DNA from: JBDSKH01 sp035495435
Lineage (GTDB): Bacteria > Actinomycetota > Actinomycetes > Actinomycetales > Microbacteriaceae
Length of the DNA: 64,000 nt
Assembly (NCBI GenBank): GCA_035495435.1
Contig: DATJFV010000041.1
Location: forward strand, 1 to 64,000
Direction: 5' to 3'
The notes below the pieces were generated by a model, which worked only from the letters and a program-made list of their open reading frames with translations, was not told the DNA's origin and ran no database searches. Shown here piece after piece: positions 57,029 through 64,000 of the stretch. The translations under genes were made by a program, and so were the position numbers. Numbering within the stretch: position 1 is the first letter of the stretch; each line of letters begins with the position of its first letter.

Positions 57029-58362
57029 TCGAGTACCGCAATCTTCGCGTCGCCCTGCTCGGGGCCGGCTCCGTGGGCGCCCAGGTGGCGTCGCTGCTGC
57101 GCGAGCACGCCGACGAGCTCGCGGGCCGCATCGGTGCGGGGCTCGAGGTGGTCGGCATCGCGGTGCGTGACCTCGACGCGCCGCGCTCCGCCGAGTTTCC
57201 GCGCGAACTGCTCACCACGGATGCCCGGTCGCTGATCCTCGGTGCCGACATCGTGATCGAGCTGATGGGCGGTCTCGAGCCCGCTCGCGAATACCTCGAG
57301 TTGGCGATGAACTCGGGCGCCGACGTGATCACCGCCAACAAGGCGCTGCTGGCCACCCATGGCCCGGAGCTGTTCGCGATCGCCGAGCAGGTGGGCGCGC
57401 AGCTGTATTACGAGGCGGCCGTCGGCGGGGCGATCCCGATCATCCGCCCGCTGCGCGACAGCCTCGCCGGCGACCGCGTGCACCGGATCCTCGGCATCGT
57501 CAACGGCACCACGAACTACATCCTCGACCGCATGGACACCGAGGGCGACACGCTCGAGGAGGCGCTCGCCGCCGCGACCGAGCTGGGTTACGCCGAGGCC
57601 GACCCGACGGCCGACATCGAGGGCTACGACGCGGCGCAGAAGGCCGCCATCCTCGCCTCCCTGGCGTTCCACACCACGGTGCCGCTCGAGGCGGTGCACC
57701 GCGAGGGGATCACGGCGATCACGCACGAGCAGGTGATGGCCGCCCGCCGCGCCGGCTACGTGATCAAGCTGCTGGCGGTCTGTGAGCGGCTCGTCGACGA
57801 CTCCGGGGTCGAAGGCGTGAGCGCGCGCGTGCATCCGGCGCTGGTGCCGCTGTCCCATCCGCTCGCGGCGGTGCACGGTGCCAACAACGCGGTGTTCCTC
57901 GAGGCGGAGGCGGCCGGGTCGCTGATGTTCTACGGCGCGGGTGCCGGGGGAGTGCAGACCGCCTCCGCGGTGCTGGGCGACGTGGTGTCGGCGGCACGGC
58001 GGCACGTCATCGGGGGCCCCGGAGTCGCCGAGTCCACGCAGGCGGGTCTGCCGATCCTTCCGATGTCGAGTGTGACCACCCGCTACCAGATCACCCTGGA
58101 GGTGGTCGACCAGCCGGGTGTGCTCGCGCAGATCGCGACGATGTTCAGCGAGCACAACGTCTCGGTCGAGGCCGTGCAGCAGTCGGTGCGTTCGGCCGAG
58201 CCGGCAGCGGCGGGCGGCACAGAGCAGCCCTCCGCCACCGCTACCCTGGTGATCGGCACGCATGAGGCGACGGAGTCCGCGCTCGCCGCGACCGTCGCGT
58301 CACTCGAGGCGACCGAGTCCGTGGCCGAGGTCACGAGCGTGCTGAGAGTCGAGGGACTGTAA
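57025..58362 (+). CDS. hom: Homoserine dehydrogenase
   Basis: 445 residues. Reduces aspartate semialdehyde to homoserine, the branch point feeding threonine and methionine (metX/metY at 20.7-23.3 kb). NAD(P) fold LLGAGSVGAQVAS, catalytic region NGTTNYILDRM and ADPTADIEGYDAAQKAAIL (as GYDAAQKAAIL), and a C-terminal ACT domain (from about residue 355, ITLEVVDQPGVLAQIATMF) that usually mediates threonine feedback. The ACT domain holds a short Ala/Gly/Pro insertion (AEPAAAGGTEQPS). GTG start overlapping lysA. Confidence 0.96.
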   Translation: MIEYRNLRVALLGAGSVGAQVASLLREHADELAGRIGAGLEVVGIAVRDLDAPRSAEFPRELLTTDARSLILGADIVIELMGGLEPAREYLELAMNSGADVITANKALLATHGPELFAIAEQVGAQLYYEAAVGGAIPIIRPLRDSLAGDRVHRILGIVNGTTNYILDRMDTEGDTLEEALAAATELGYAEADPTADIEGYDAAQKAAILASLAFHTTVPLEAVHREGITAITHEQVMAARRAGYVIKLLAVCERLVDDSGVEGVSARVHPALVPLSHPLAAVHGANNAVFLEAEAAGSLMFYGAGAGGVQTASAVLGDVVSAARRHVIGGPGVAESTQAGLPILPMSSVTTRYQITLEVVDQPGVLAQIATMFSEHNVSVEAVQQSVRSAEPAAAGGTEQPSATATLVIGTHEATESALAATVASLEATESVAEVTSVLRVEGL

Positions 58363-59429
58363 TGCCACAGTGGCGCGGAGTGCTGCACGAGTACCGGGAC
58401 CGTCTGGACGTCACGGACGCGACCCCCATCATCACGCTCGGTGAGGGCGGCACCCCGCTGATTCCGGCGCCGGCGCTCGAGGCCCGCACGGGCGCGAAGG
58501 TCTGGGTCAAGTTCGAGGGCATGAACCCGACCGGCTCGTTCAAAGACCGCGGCATGACGATGGCGGTGTCGAAGGCCGTCGAGCACGGGGCGAAGGCGGT
58601 CATCTGCGCCTCGACCGGCAACACCTCGGCCTCGGCCGCCGCGTATGCCACCCACGCCGGCATCACCGCGGCGGTGCTGGTGCCCGAGGGCAAGATCGCG
58701 ATGGGCAAGCTGGCTCAGGCGATCGCCCACGGTGCCGAGCTGCTGCAGGTGCGCGGCAACTTCGACGACTGCCTCGACATCGCCTGCGAGCTCGCCGACC
58801 ACTACCCGGTGCACCTGGTCAACTCGGTCAACAACGACCGCATCGAGGGGCAGAAGACCGCCGCCTTCGAGGTGGTCGAGGTGCTGGGCGACGCACCCGA
58901 TTTCCATTTCATCCCGGTCGGCAACGCCGGCAACTACACCGCGTATTCGCGCGGCTACGCCGAGGAGGCCGCCCGCGGCGTCTCCACGAAGCGTCCGCGC
59001 ATGTTCGGCTTCCAGGCCGCCGGCAGCGCCCCGATCGTGATCGGCGAGGTGGTCAAGCACCCCGAGACGATCGCCAGCGCCATCCGCATCGGCAACCCGG
59101 CCTCGTGGGAGCTGGCGCTCACCGCCCGCGATGAGACCGACGGATACTTCGGTGCGATCGAGGACCCCGCGATTCTCGAGGCGCATCGCATTCTGTCGAG
59201 CGAAGTCGGGGTGTTCGTGGAGCCGGCCTCGGCGATCAGCGTCGCCGGTCTGCTCGAGCGCTCCGCCGCGGGCGCGATCCCGAAGGGCGCCACCGTCGTC
59301 CTGACCGTCACCGGCCACGGGCTGAAAGATCCGCAGTGGGCCCTGCGCGGCGCGGACGGCGTCGAGGTGACCCCGACCAGCGTCGCCGTCGACGTGACCG
59401 AGGTCGCCGGAGTCCTGGGGCTGTCGTGA
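58362..59429 (+). CDS. thrC: Threonine synthase
   Basis: 355 residues, PLP-dependent. Converts O-phosphohomoserine to threonine. PLP lysine K61 in GSFKDRGM, phosphate loop VGNAGNYTA, and the fold-type II signature STGNTSASAAAYA are present. This is the compact actinobacterial/Bacillus type and not the longer E. coli type. TAATG overlap with hom (shared A), and GTGA overlap with thrB. Confidence 0.96.
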   Translation: MPQWRGVLHEYRDRLDVTDATPIITLGEGGTPLIPAPALEARTGAKVWVKFEGMNPTGSFKDRGMTMAVSKAVEHGAKAVICASTGNTSASAAAYATHAGITAAVLVPEGKIAMGKLAQAIAHGAELLQVRGNFDDCLDIACELADHYPVHLVNSVNNDRIEGQKTAAFEVVEVLGDAPDFHFIPVGNAGNYTAYSRGYAEEAARGVSTKRPRMFGFQAAGSAPIVIGEVVKHPETIASAIRIGNPASWELALTARDETDGYFGAIEDPAILEAHRILSSEVGVFVEPASAISVAGLLERSAAGAIPKGATVVLTVTGHGLKDPQWALRGADGVEVTPTSVAVDVTEVAGVLGLS

Positions 59430-60391
59430 CCGCCGCCGCCGCGAACGACAGGACGGTGCCGGTGGGCCGCAGCGTCCTGGTGAAGGTGCCGGCCACCACC
59501 GCCAACCTCGGCCCCGGGTTCGACACCCTCGGGCTCGCGCTGTCGGTCTACGACGAGCTCGTGGTCACCGCGCGCGCCGAACCGGGTGCCACAGTCGTCG
59601 TCGAGGGCGTCGGTGCGGGCGAGGTGCCCACCGACGAGTCCAACCTCGTGGTGCGCTCGATCGCCTACGCGTTCGCGGCCTACGGCGTCGAGCTGCCGGG
59701 CCTCGACCTGGTGGCTCGCAACAGCATTCCGCATGGTCGCGGAATGGGCTCCTCGGGCGCCGCGATCGTCTCGGGCATCATGGCCGCGAAGGGGTTGCTC
59801 GAGGGGATCGTCGATCTCGACGCCCAGGCGCTGCTGTCGCTCGCGACCGCGCTCGAGGGGCACCCCGACAATGTGGCGCCGGCGCTCTTCGGCGGTTTGA
59901 CCATCGCCTGGATGACCCCCGAGGGCCCGCGGCACAAGAAGCTGATCGTGCACCGCGGTGTTTCGCTGCTGGTCGCGGTGCCGATCGAGTCGATCATGTC
60001 GACGGCGCTGGCCCGCAGCCTGCAGCCCGAGTCGGTTCCGCATGAGGATGCGGTCTTCAACGTCTCGCGCTCGGCGCTGCTGATCGCGGCGCTCATCCAG
60101 AGCCCCGAACTGCTGCTCGCGGCCACCGAGGACAAGCTGCACCAGAGCTACCGCGCCAGCGCCATGCCCGAGACCGACAACCTGATCCGGGTGCTGCGCG
60201 AGCACGACCTCGCCGCTGTGGTGTCGGGTGCCGGGCCCTCGATCCTGGTGCTCGCCGACGACCCCTCGCAGCGGCTCGTGGCCCAGCAACTCATCCATGA
60301 GCACGCCGTGACACCCTGGAACTGCCTGCTGCTGGCCGTCGACTTCCGGGGTGCTACAGTGATACCGCACTCGACGGAGGCCGTGGCCTAA
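59426..60391 (+). CDS. thrB: Homoserine kinase
   Basis: 321 residues, GHMP kinase family. Phosphorylates homoserine for ThrC. N-terminal VPATTANLGPGFDTLG, ATP loop IPHGRGMGSSGAAIVSG and C-terminal VSGAGPSILVLA are the three GHMP motifs. GTG start overlapping the thrC stop. Order thrC-thrB behind hom is typical of actinobacteria. Ends 87 bp before rho. Confidence 0.96.
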   Translation: MTAAAANDRTVPVGRSVLVKVPATTANLGPGFDTLGLALSVYDELVVTARAEPGATVVVEGVGAGEVPTDESNLVVRSIAYAFAAYGVELPGLDLVARNSIPHGRGMGSSGAAIVSGIMAAKGLLEGIVDLDAQALLSLATALEGHPDNVAPALFGGLTIAWMTPEGPRHKKLIVHRGVSLLVAVPIESIMSTALARSLQPESVPHEDAVFNVSRSALLIAALIQSPELLLAATEDKLHQSYRASAMPETDNLIRVLREHDLAAVVSGAGPSILVLADDPSQRLVAQQLIHEHAVTPWNCLLLAVDFRGATVIPHSTEAVA

Positions 60392-60478
60392 GGCCCTTCC
60401 TCATCCCGAGCGGCATCATTCACCACCATCTCTCCCCGCGCTGAGTTCTGTGCGCGGGTTGAAAGGACACCACGCTTC
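60392..60478 (+). promoter_or_regulatory. rho leader: C-rich segment and hairpin
   Basis: From about 60394 to 60436 the RNA-like strand is rich in C and poor in G (CCTTCCTCATCCC, CATCATTCACCACCATCTC), the composition Rho itself prefers. It is followed by a 7-bp hairpin (60435-60441/60452-60458) and a GAAAGGA ribosome site 11-12 nt from the GTG. Autogenous control is plausible. Confidence 0.4.
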
Positions 60479-62368
60479 GTGACCGATCCCCGCATTGAGC
60501 TGAGCCGTCTGCGACTGCCCGAGCTCCAGGCCCTTGCTGCCCAACGCGGGATCCCCGGCGCCGCGAAGCTGCGAAAAGGAGAACTCGTGGACACCCTGGC
60601 CGAGAACGAGGGCGGCGACGTCATCGACGCCGAGACGCAGGCCCCGATCGACACCATCGCGCCCGAAACGGGCAGCGAGATCGTTGAGGATCTCGCTCCC
60701 GCTGAGGAGCTGGCGCCGGCTGAGGACGCCGATGTCGAAACCCCGACCGAGGCCGAGCCGCCGGCCCGCGCACGCCGGTCGCGTCGCGTGACGGCGTCGA
60801 CCGAGGTCGCTGCCGAGCTCGCCGCCATTCCGGCAGCCGACACCACCCCGGTCGCTGCGGCGGACGTCGCCGCCGACCTCGACAAGCTGCTGCCCGAGGT
60901 CACCTCGGGTGCGGCCGACGAGGGCGGCGAGGGTGGCTCGCGCCGCAACCGCAACCGCCGCGGTGGCCAGAGCGGCAAGGGCGAGGGCGGCCAGAACTCC
61001 GGCGGCCAGAACTCCGGTGGCCAGAACTCCGGCGGCCAGAACCAGAAGAACGACGGCGGTCAGGGCGGCGCCGACGGCGACCGCCAGAACCAGCGCGACG
61101 ACGCCGAGGGTCGCTCCGGCCGCAGCCGCTACCGCGACCGCAAGCGCGGCCGCGGCGGCCAGAACGACGACTTCGAGCCCGAGATCAGCGACGACGACGT
61201 GCTGATCCCGGTCGCCGGCATCCTCGACGTGCTCGACAACTACGCGTTCGTGCGCACCAGCGGCTACCTGCCCGGCCCGAACGACGTCTACGTCTCGCTC
61301 GGCCAGGTCAAGAAGTACAACCTGCGCAAGGGCGACGCGGTGGTCGGTGCGATCCGGCAGCCGCGTGAGGGCGAGCAGCAGAGCAACCGCCAGAAGTACA
61401 ACGCGATCGTCAAGATCGACTCGATCAACGGCAACACCGTCGAGTCGGCGGGCGAGCGGGTCGAGTTCGGCAAGCTGACGCCGATCTACCCGAACGAGCG
61501 CCTGCGCCTCGAGACCGAGCCGGCCAAGCTGTCGACCCGCATCATCGACCTGATCGCCCCGATCGGCAAGGGCCAGCGCGGCCTGATCGTCGCGCCGCCG
61601 AAGGCCGGCAAGACGCTCATCCTGCAGGCCATCGCCAAGGCGATCGCGATCAACAACCCCGAGGTCCACATCATGGTGGTCCTGGTCGACGAGCGGCCCG
61701 AAGAGGTCACCGACATGCAGCGTTCGGTGAAGGGCGAGGTCATCGCCTCGACCTTCGACCGTCCCGCCGAGGACCACACCACGGTCGCCGAGCTCGCCAT
61801 CGAGCGCGCCAAGCGTCTGGTCGAGCTGGGCAACGACGTCGTCGTGCTGCTCGACTCGATCACCCGGCTCGGCCGCGCCTACAACCTGGCCAGCCCCGCA
61901 TCGGGACGCATCCTCTCGGGTGGCGTGGACGCATCCGCCCTGTACCCGCCGAAGCGCTTCTTCGGCGCGGCGCGCAACATCGAGGGCGGCGGTTCGCTGA
62001 CCATCCTCGCCACCGCGCTCGTCGAAACCGGGTCGAAGATGGACGAGGTGATCTTCGAGGAGTTCAAGGGCACCGGCAACATGGAGCTGCGCCTGTCGCG
62101 CGCCCTGGCCGACAAGCGGATCTTCCCGGCGGTCGACATCTACGCCTCGAGCACCCGCCGCGAGGAGGAGCTGCTGAGCCCCGACGAGGTGAAGATCACC
62201 TGGCGTCTGCGTCGTGCGCTGGCCGGCCTGGAGCTGCAGCAGCAGCTCGAGCTGGTGCTGTCGCGCCTCAAGGAGACGCAGTCGAACACCGAGTTCCTGG
62301 TGCAGATCCAGTCGTCGCTGCCGGCCAACGGCAACGGGCACGCGAACGGCAACGGCCACAAGGAGTAA
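60479..62368 (+). CDS. rho: Transcription termination factor Rho with long N-terminal insertion
   Basis: 629 residues, compared with about 420 in E. coli. After the Rho N-terminal helical domain (ELSRLRLPELQALAAQRGI) there is an acidic Ala/Pro segment, then a basic and Gly/Asn/Gln-rich stretch (about 145-235) that includes three and a half GGQNS repeats. The primary RNA site follows (about 238-305, GILDVLDNYAFVRTSGYLPG split as GILDVLDNYAF and SGYLPG). The motor has Walker A APPKAGKTLIL (about 371), Walker B VVVLLDSITRLGRAYN and the R-loop region GGVDASALYPPKRFF. Such insertions in actinobacterial Rho widen RNA binding. GTG start. Confidence 0.97.
   Translation: MTDPRIELSRLRLPELQALAAQRGIPGAAKLRKGELVDTLAENEGGDVIDAETQAPIDTIAPETGSEIVEDLAPAEELAPAEDADVETPTEAEPPARARRSRRVTASTEVAAELAAIPAADTTPVAAADVAADLDKLLPEVTSGAADEGGEGGSRRNRNRRGGQSGKGEGGQNSGGQNSGGQNSGGQNQKNDGGQGGADGDRQNQRDDAEGRSGRSRYRDRKRGRGGQNDDFEPEISDDDVLIPVAGILDVLDNYAFVRTSGYLPGPNDVYVSLGQVKKYNLRKGDAVVGAIRQPREGEQQSNRQKYNAIVKIDSINGNTVESAGERVEFGKLTPIYPNERLRLETEPAKLSTRIIDLIAPIGKGQRGLIVAPPKAGKTLILQAIAKAIAINNPEVHIMVVLVDERPEEVTDMQRSVKGEVIASTFDRPAEDHTTVAELAIERAKRLVELGNDVVVLLDSITRLGRAYNLASPASGRILSGGVDASALYPPKRFFGAARNIEGGGSLTILATALVETGSKMDEVIFEEFKGTGNMELRLSRALADKRIFPAVDIYASSTRREEELLSPDEVKITWRLRRALAGLELQQQLELVLSRLKETQSNTEFLVQIQSSLPANGNGHANGNGHKE
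60986..61043 (+). repeat. 15-bp in-frame tandem repeat in rho (GGQNS units)
   Basis: Units of GGCGGCCAGAACTCC at 60986-61000 and 61001-61015, a GGT variant at 61016-61030, and a partial fourth copy. Copy number could vary without breaking the frame. Confidence 0.85.
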
Positions 62369-62371
62369 GTC

Positions 62372-63451
62372 ATGTTCGAGTCGGTAGCCTCGCTGCTGGC
62401 CGAACGCGACGACCTGCAGCAGCAGCTCTCCGACCCGGCCATCCATGCGGATGCCGGGCGCGCCAAGAAGGTCAACCGCCGCTACGCGGAATTGAGCCAG
62501 ATCGCGGCCGCCCATGAGGGCTGGCAGCAGGCGACCTCCGACCTCGAGGCCGCTCGCGAGCTGGCGAAAGAGGACCCGGCGTTCGCCGACGAGGTGCCCG
62601 CGCTCGAGCAGTCGCTGGAGGCGGCGACCGAGAAGCTGCGGCGGCTGCTGATCCCGCGCGACCCCGACGACGGCCGCGACGTGATCATGGAGATTAAGGG
62701 CGGCGAGGGTGGCGAAGAGTCGGCGCTGTTCGCCGCCGACCTGCTGCGCATGTACATCCACTACGCCGAGTCGCGCGGGTGGAAGACCGAGCTGCTCGAG
62801 CGCACCGAGTCCGACCTCGGCGGCTACAAAGACGTGCAGCTGGCGATCAAGGCGAACGCCACCGACCCGGCGCAGGGCGTGTGGGCGTCACTGAAGTACG
62901 AGGGCGGCGTCCACCGGGTGCAGCGCGTGCCGGCGACGGAGTCGCAGGGGCGGATTCACACCTCCACCACCGGGGTGCTGGTGTTCCCGGAGGTGGATGA
63001 GCCCGAAGAGGTGCAGATCGACCCGAACGATCTGAGGATCGACGTCTTCCGCTCCTCCGGCCCGGGTGGTCAGTCGGTGAACACGACCGACTCGGCGGTG
63101 CGGATCACCCACATCCCGACCGGGATCGTGGTGTCGATGCAGAACGAGAAGTCGCAGATCCAGAACCGTGAGGCGGGCATGCGCGTGCTGCGTGCCCGGC
63201 TGCTGGCGAAGCAGCAGGAGGAGCTGAACGCGGCGGCGAGCGATGCGCGCAAGTCGCAGATCCGCTCGATGGACCGCTCCGAGCGCATCCGCACCTACAA
63301 CTTCCCCGAGAACCGCATCGCCGATCACCGCACCGGCTACAAGGCGTACAACCTCGATCAGGTGATGAACGGGGCCCTCGGCCCCGTCATCGACTCGTGC
63401 ATCCAGTTCGACGAAGAGGCCCGCCTGGCCGACCTCAACACCGCCGGTTGA
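62372..63451 (+). CDS. prfA: Peptide chain release factor 1
   Basis: 359 residues, class I release factor for UAA/UAG. The codon-recognition P-x-T motif is VPATESQGR (about residue 186) and the hydrolysis loop is SGPGGQSVNTTDSAVRI (GGQ about 232-234). RF2 is excluded by the PAT motif. The ATG is 3 bp after the rho stop, and its ribosome site AAGGAG lies in the last rho codons, so translation is coupled. The gene's TGA is part of a 31-bp repeat-like element. Confidence 0.97.
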   Translation: MFESVASLLAERDDLQQQLSDPAIHADAGRAKKVNRRYAELSQIAAAHEGWQQATSDLEAARELAKEDPAFADEVPALEQSLEAATEKLRRLLIPRDPDDGRDVIMEIKGGEGGEESALFAADLLRMYIHYAESRGWKTELLERTESDLGGYKDVQLAIKANATDPAQGVWASLKYEGGVHRVQRVPATESQGRIHTSTTGVLVFPEVDEPEEVQIDPNDLRIDVFRSSGPGGQSVNTTDSAVRITHIPTGIVVSMQNEKSQIQNREAGMRVLRARLLAKQQEELNAAASDARKSQIRSMDRSERIRTYNFPENRIADHRTGYKAYNLDQVMNGALGPVIDSCIQFDEEARLADLNTAG

Positions 63452-63476
63452 GTAGCGCGAAGCGCGTATCGAAACC
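63446..63476. repeat. 31-bp imperfect palindrome covering the prfA stop codon (possible dispersed repeat)
   Basis: The left end is GGTTGAGTAGCGCG, the right end CGCGTATCGAAACC, with a centre of AAG. GCGCG/CGCGT and GGTT/AACC pair with mismatches between. From memory, similar sequences recur between genes in Microbacteriaceae; only one copy is seen here. Confidence 0.45.
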
Positions 63477-63489
63477 AGCCACCGAAACC

Positions 63490-64000
63490 ATGCAGAGCAT
63501 CGCTGATCTCCGCACCCACGCCATCCGAGTCTTGTCGGACGCCGGCGTCCCCACCCCCGACGCCGACGCCGAACTCCTCATCGGCCACGTCCTGGGCCTG
63601 ACCCGCGGGCAGGTGCAGGCCAAGGCGGTGACGGATGCCGGGGTCGGCCCCGACGACGCGATGGCCGTGATCGAGGTGGTCGAGCGCCGCGCCGCCCGCG
63701 AGCCGCTGCAGCACATCACGGGTCGCGCCGCGTTCCGGCAGCTCGAGCTGGCGGTCGGTCCCGGGGTCTTCGTGCCGCGTCCCGAGACCGAGACGGTGGC
63801 GCAGCTCGCGATCGACGCGCTGCTCGCCGTGCCGTCGCCCGCGCCGCTCGCGATCGACCTCGGAACCGGCTCGGGCGCCATCGCGCTGGCGCTCGCGACC
63901 GAGGTGCCCCACGCATCCGTCGTCGCCGTCGAGAACTCGCCGCGCGCGTTCGTGTGGACGAAGCAGAACGCCCGCGAGGTCGCCGCGCCGAACCTGCGCC
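63490..64000 (+). CDS. prmC: Peptide chain release factor N5-glutamine methyltransferase (5' part)
   Basis: 170 codons before the window ends. The helical N-terminal release-factor-binding domain (DLRTHAIRVLSDAGV; AELLIGHVLGLTRGQV; EPLQHITGRAAF) and the SAM-binding motif AIDLGTGSGAIALALA (about residues 122-137) are visible; the NPPY catalytic motif lies beyond the end. PrmC methylates the Gln of the GGQ motif in the release factor encoded immediately upstream. ATG start 38 bp after prfA; the repeat-like element lies in the gap. Confidence 0.93.
   Translation, partial: MQSIADLRTHAIRVLSDAGVPTPDADAELLIGHVLGLTRGQVQAKAVTDAGVGPDDAMAVIEVVERRAAREPLQHITGRAAFRQLELAVGPGVFVPRPETETVAQLAIDALLAVPSPAPLAIDLGTGSGAIALALATEVPHASVVAVENSPRAFVWTKQNAREVAAPNLR

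Noticed and set aside
60416..62761. 781-codon minus-strand ORF opposite rho and the start of prfA
   Set aside because: Antisense of rho; composition dominated by Leu/Val/Arg/Asp with no recognisable fold. It spans the 3' end of one gene and the 5' part of the next.
1..64000. Horizontal island or prophage
   Set aside because: No integrase, transposase, phage gene, flanking repeat or clear base-composition break was seen. The one tRNA gene is intact with no attachment-site duplication visible.

Overview
The window is a gene-dense piece of a high-GC actinobacterial chromosome, most likely a member of the Microbacteriaceae (Microbacterium or a close relative). The evidence is about 70% GC, strong GTG and ATG start use, and frequent 4-bp ATGA/GTGA gene overlaps. 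It also carries actinobacterial marker genes: the fused 2-oxoglutarate enzyme Kgd, an RsrA-type (mycothiol-system) anti-sigma factor, a GuaB1-type enzyme, a GTP-dependent PEP carboxykinase beside a RamB-like regulator, a SigE-type ECF sigma factor, and Rho with a long N-terminal insertion. I see no insertion sequence, prophage, plasmid function, rRNA operon or CRISPR array. The longest gene-free stretches are about 216 bp (19633-19848) and 194 bp (11240-11433).

Layout. 1-10.4 kb: end of an anti-sigma factor gene, kgd (minus), guaB1, a HhH-GPD repair protein, two CNNM/hemolysin-type membrane proteins, a PfkB sugar kinase, and a convergent old-yellow-enzyme oxidoreductase. 10.4-19.7 kb: nnrD (NAD(P)HX repair), an amino-acid ABC importer (binding protein, permease, ATPase), a GT87-like membrane glycosyltransferase with an MFS exporter, and a three-gene signalling operon (histidine kinase, unknown membrane protein, LuxR-type response regulator). 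19.8-28.5 kb: a lipoprotein, metX and metY (methionine by direct sulfhydrylation), MFS exporters, a membrane acyltransferase and an SDR. 28.5-31.4 kb: a tightly packed operon of phosphoribosyltransferase, peptidase E-like protein, ung, a GNAT and a VOC protein. 31.4-45.6 kb: GNAT plus lipoprotein; a GntR/YtrA-controlled ABC operon with a large palindromic operator; SDR/VOC; amidase; an FAD disulfide oxidoreductase with a small HExxH protein; DUF4333 lipoprotein; arginase-family enzyme; DUF418 protein; PspA; a TPM-domain protein; a SigE-type sigma factor with a membrane partner. 45.7-50.6 kb: pckG and divergent ramB-like gene, tRNA-Arg(CCG), transglutaminase-like protein, lipoprotein. 50.6-64 kb: the conserved actinobacterial block argS ... 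lysA-hom-thrC-thrB-rho-prfA-prmC, here with three extra genes between argS and lysA.

How it works together. The aspartate-family genes (lysA, hom, thrC, thrB, metX, metY) give lysine, threonine and methionine synthesis in two clusters. kgd and pckG/ramB cover the TCA node and gluconeogenesis. rho, prfA and prmC form a termination module: PrmC modifies the release factor made by prfA. Many first genes of transcription units have a TANNNT hexamer placed 6-8 nt before the start codon. This is the arrangement expected for leaderless mRNAs, and it was used to choose several starts.

The least understood pieces are the three-gene sensor operon, the histone-tail-like DUF2993 membrane protein, a LOG-family gene whose apparent N-terminus has no usual start codon, a hairpin covering the lysA ribosome site, and a structured intergenic region at 19.7-19.83 kb. 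All assignments come from reading the sequence; no database search was run.
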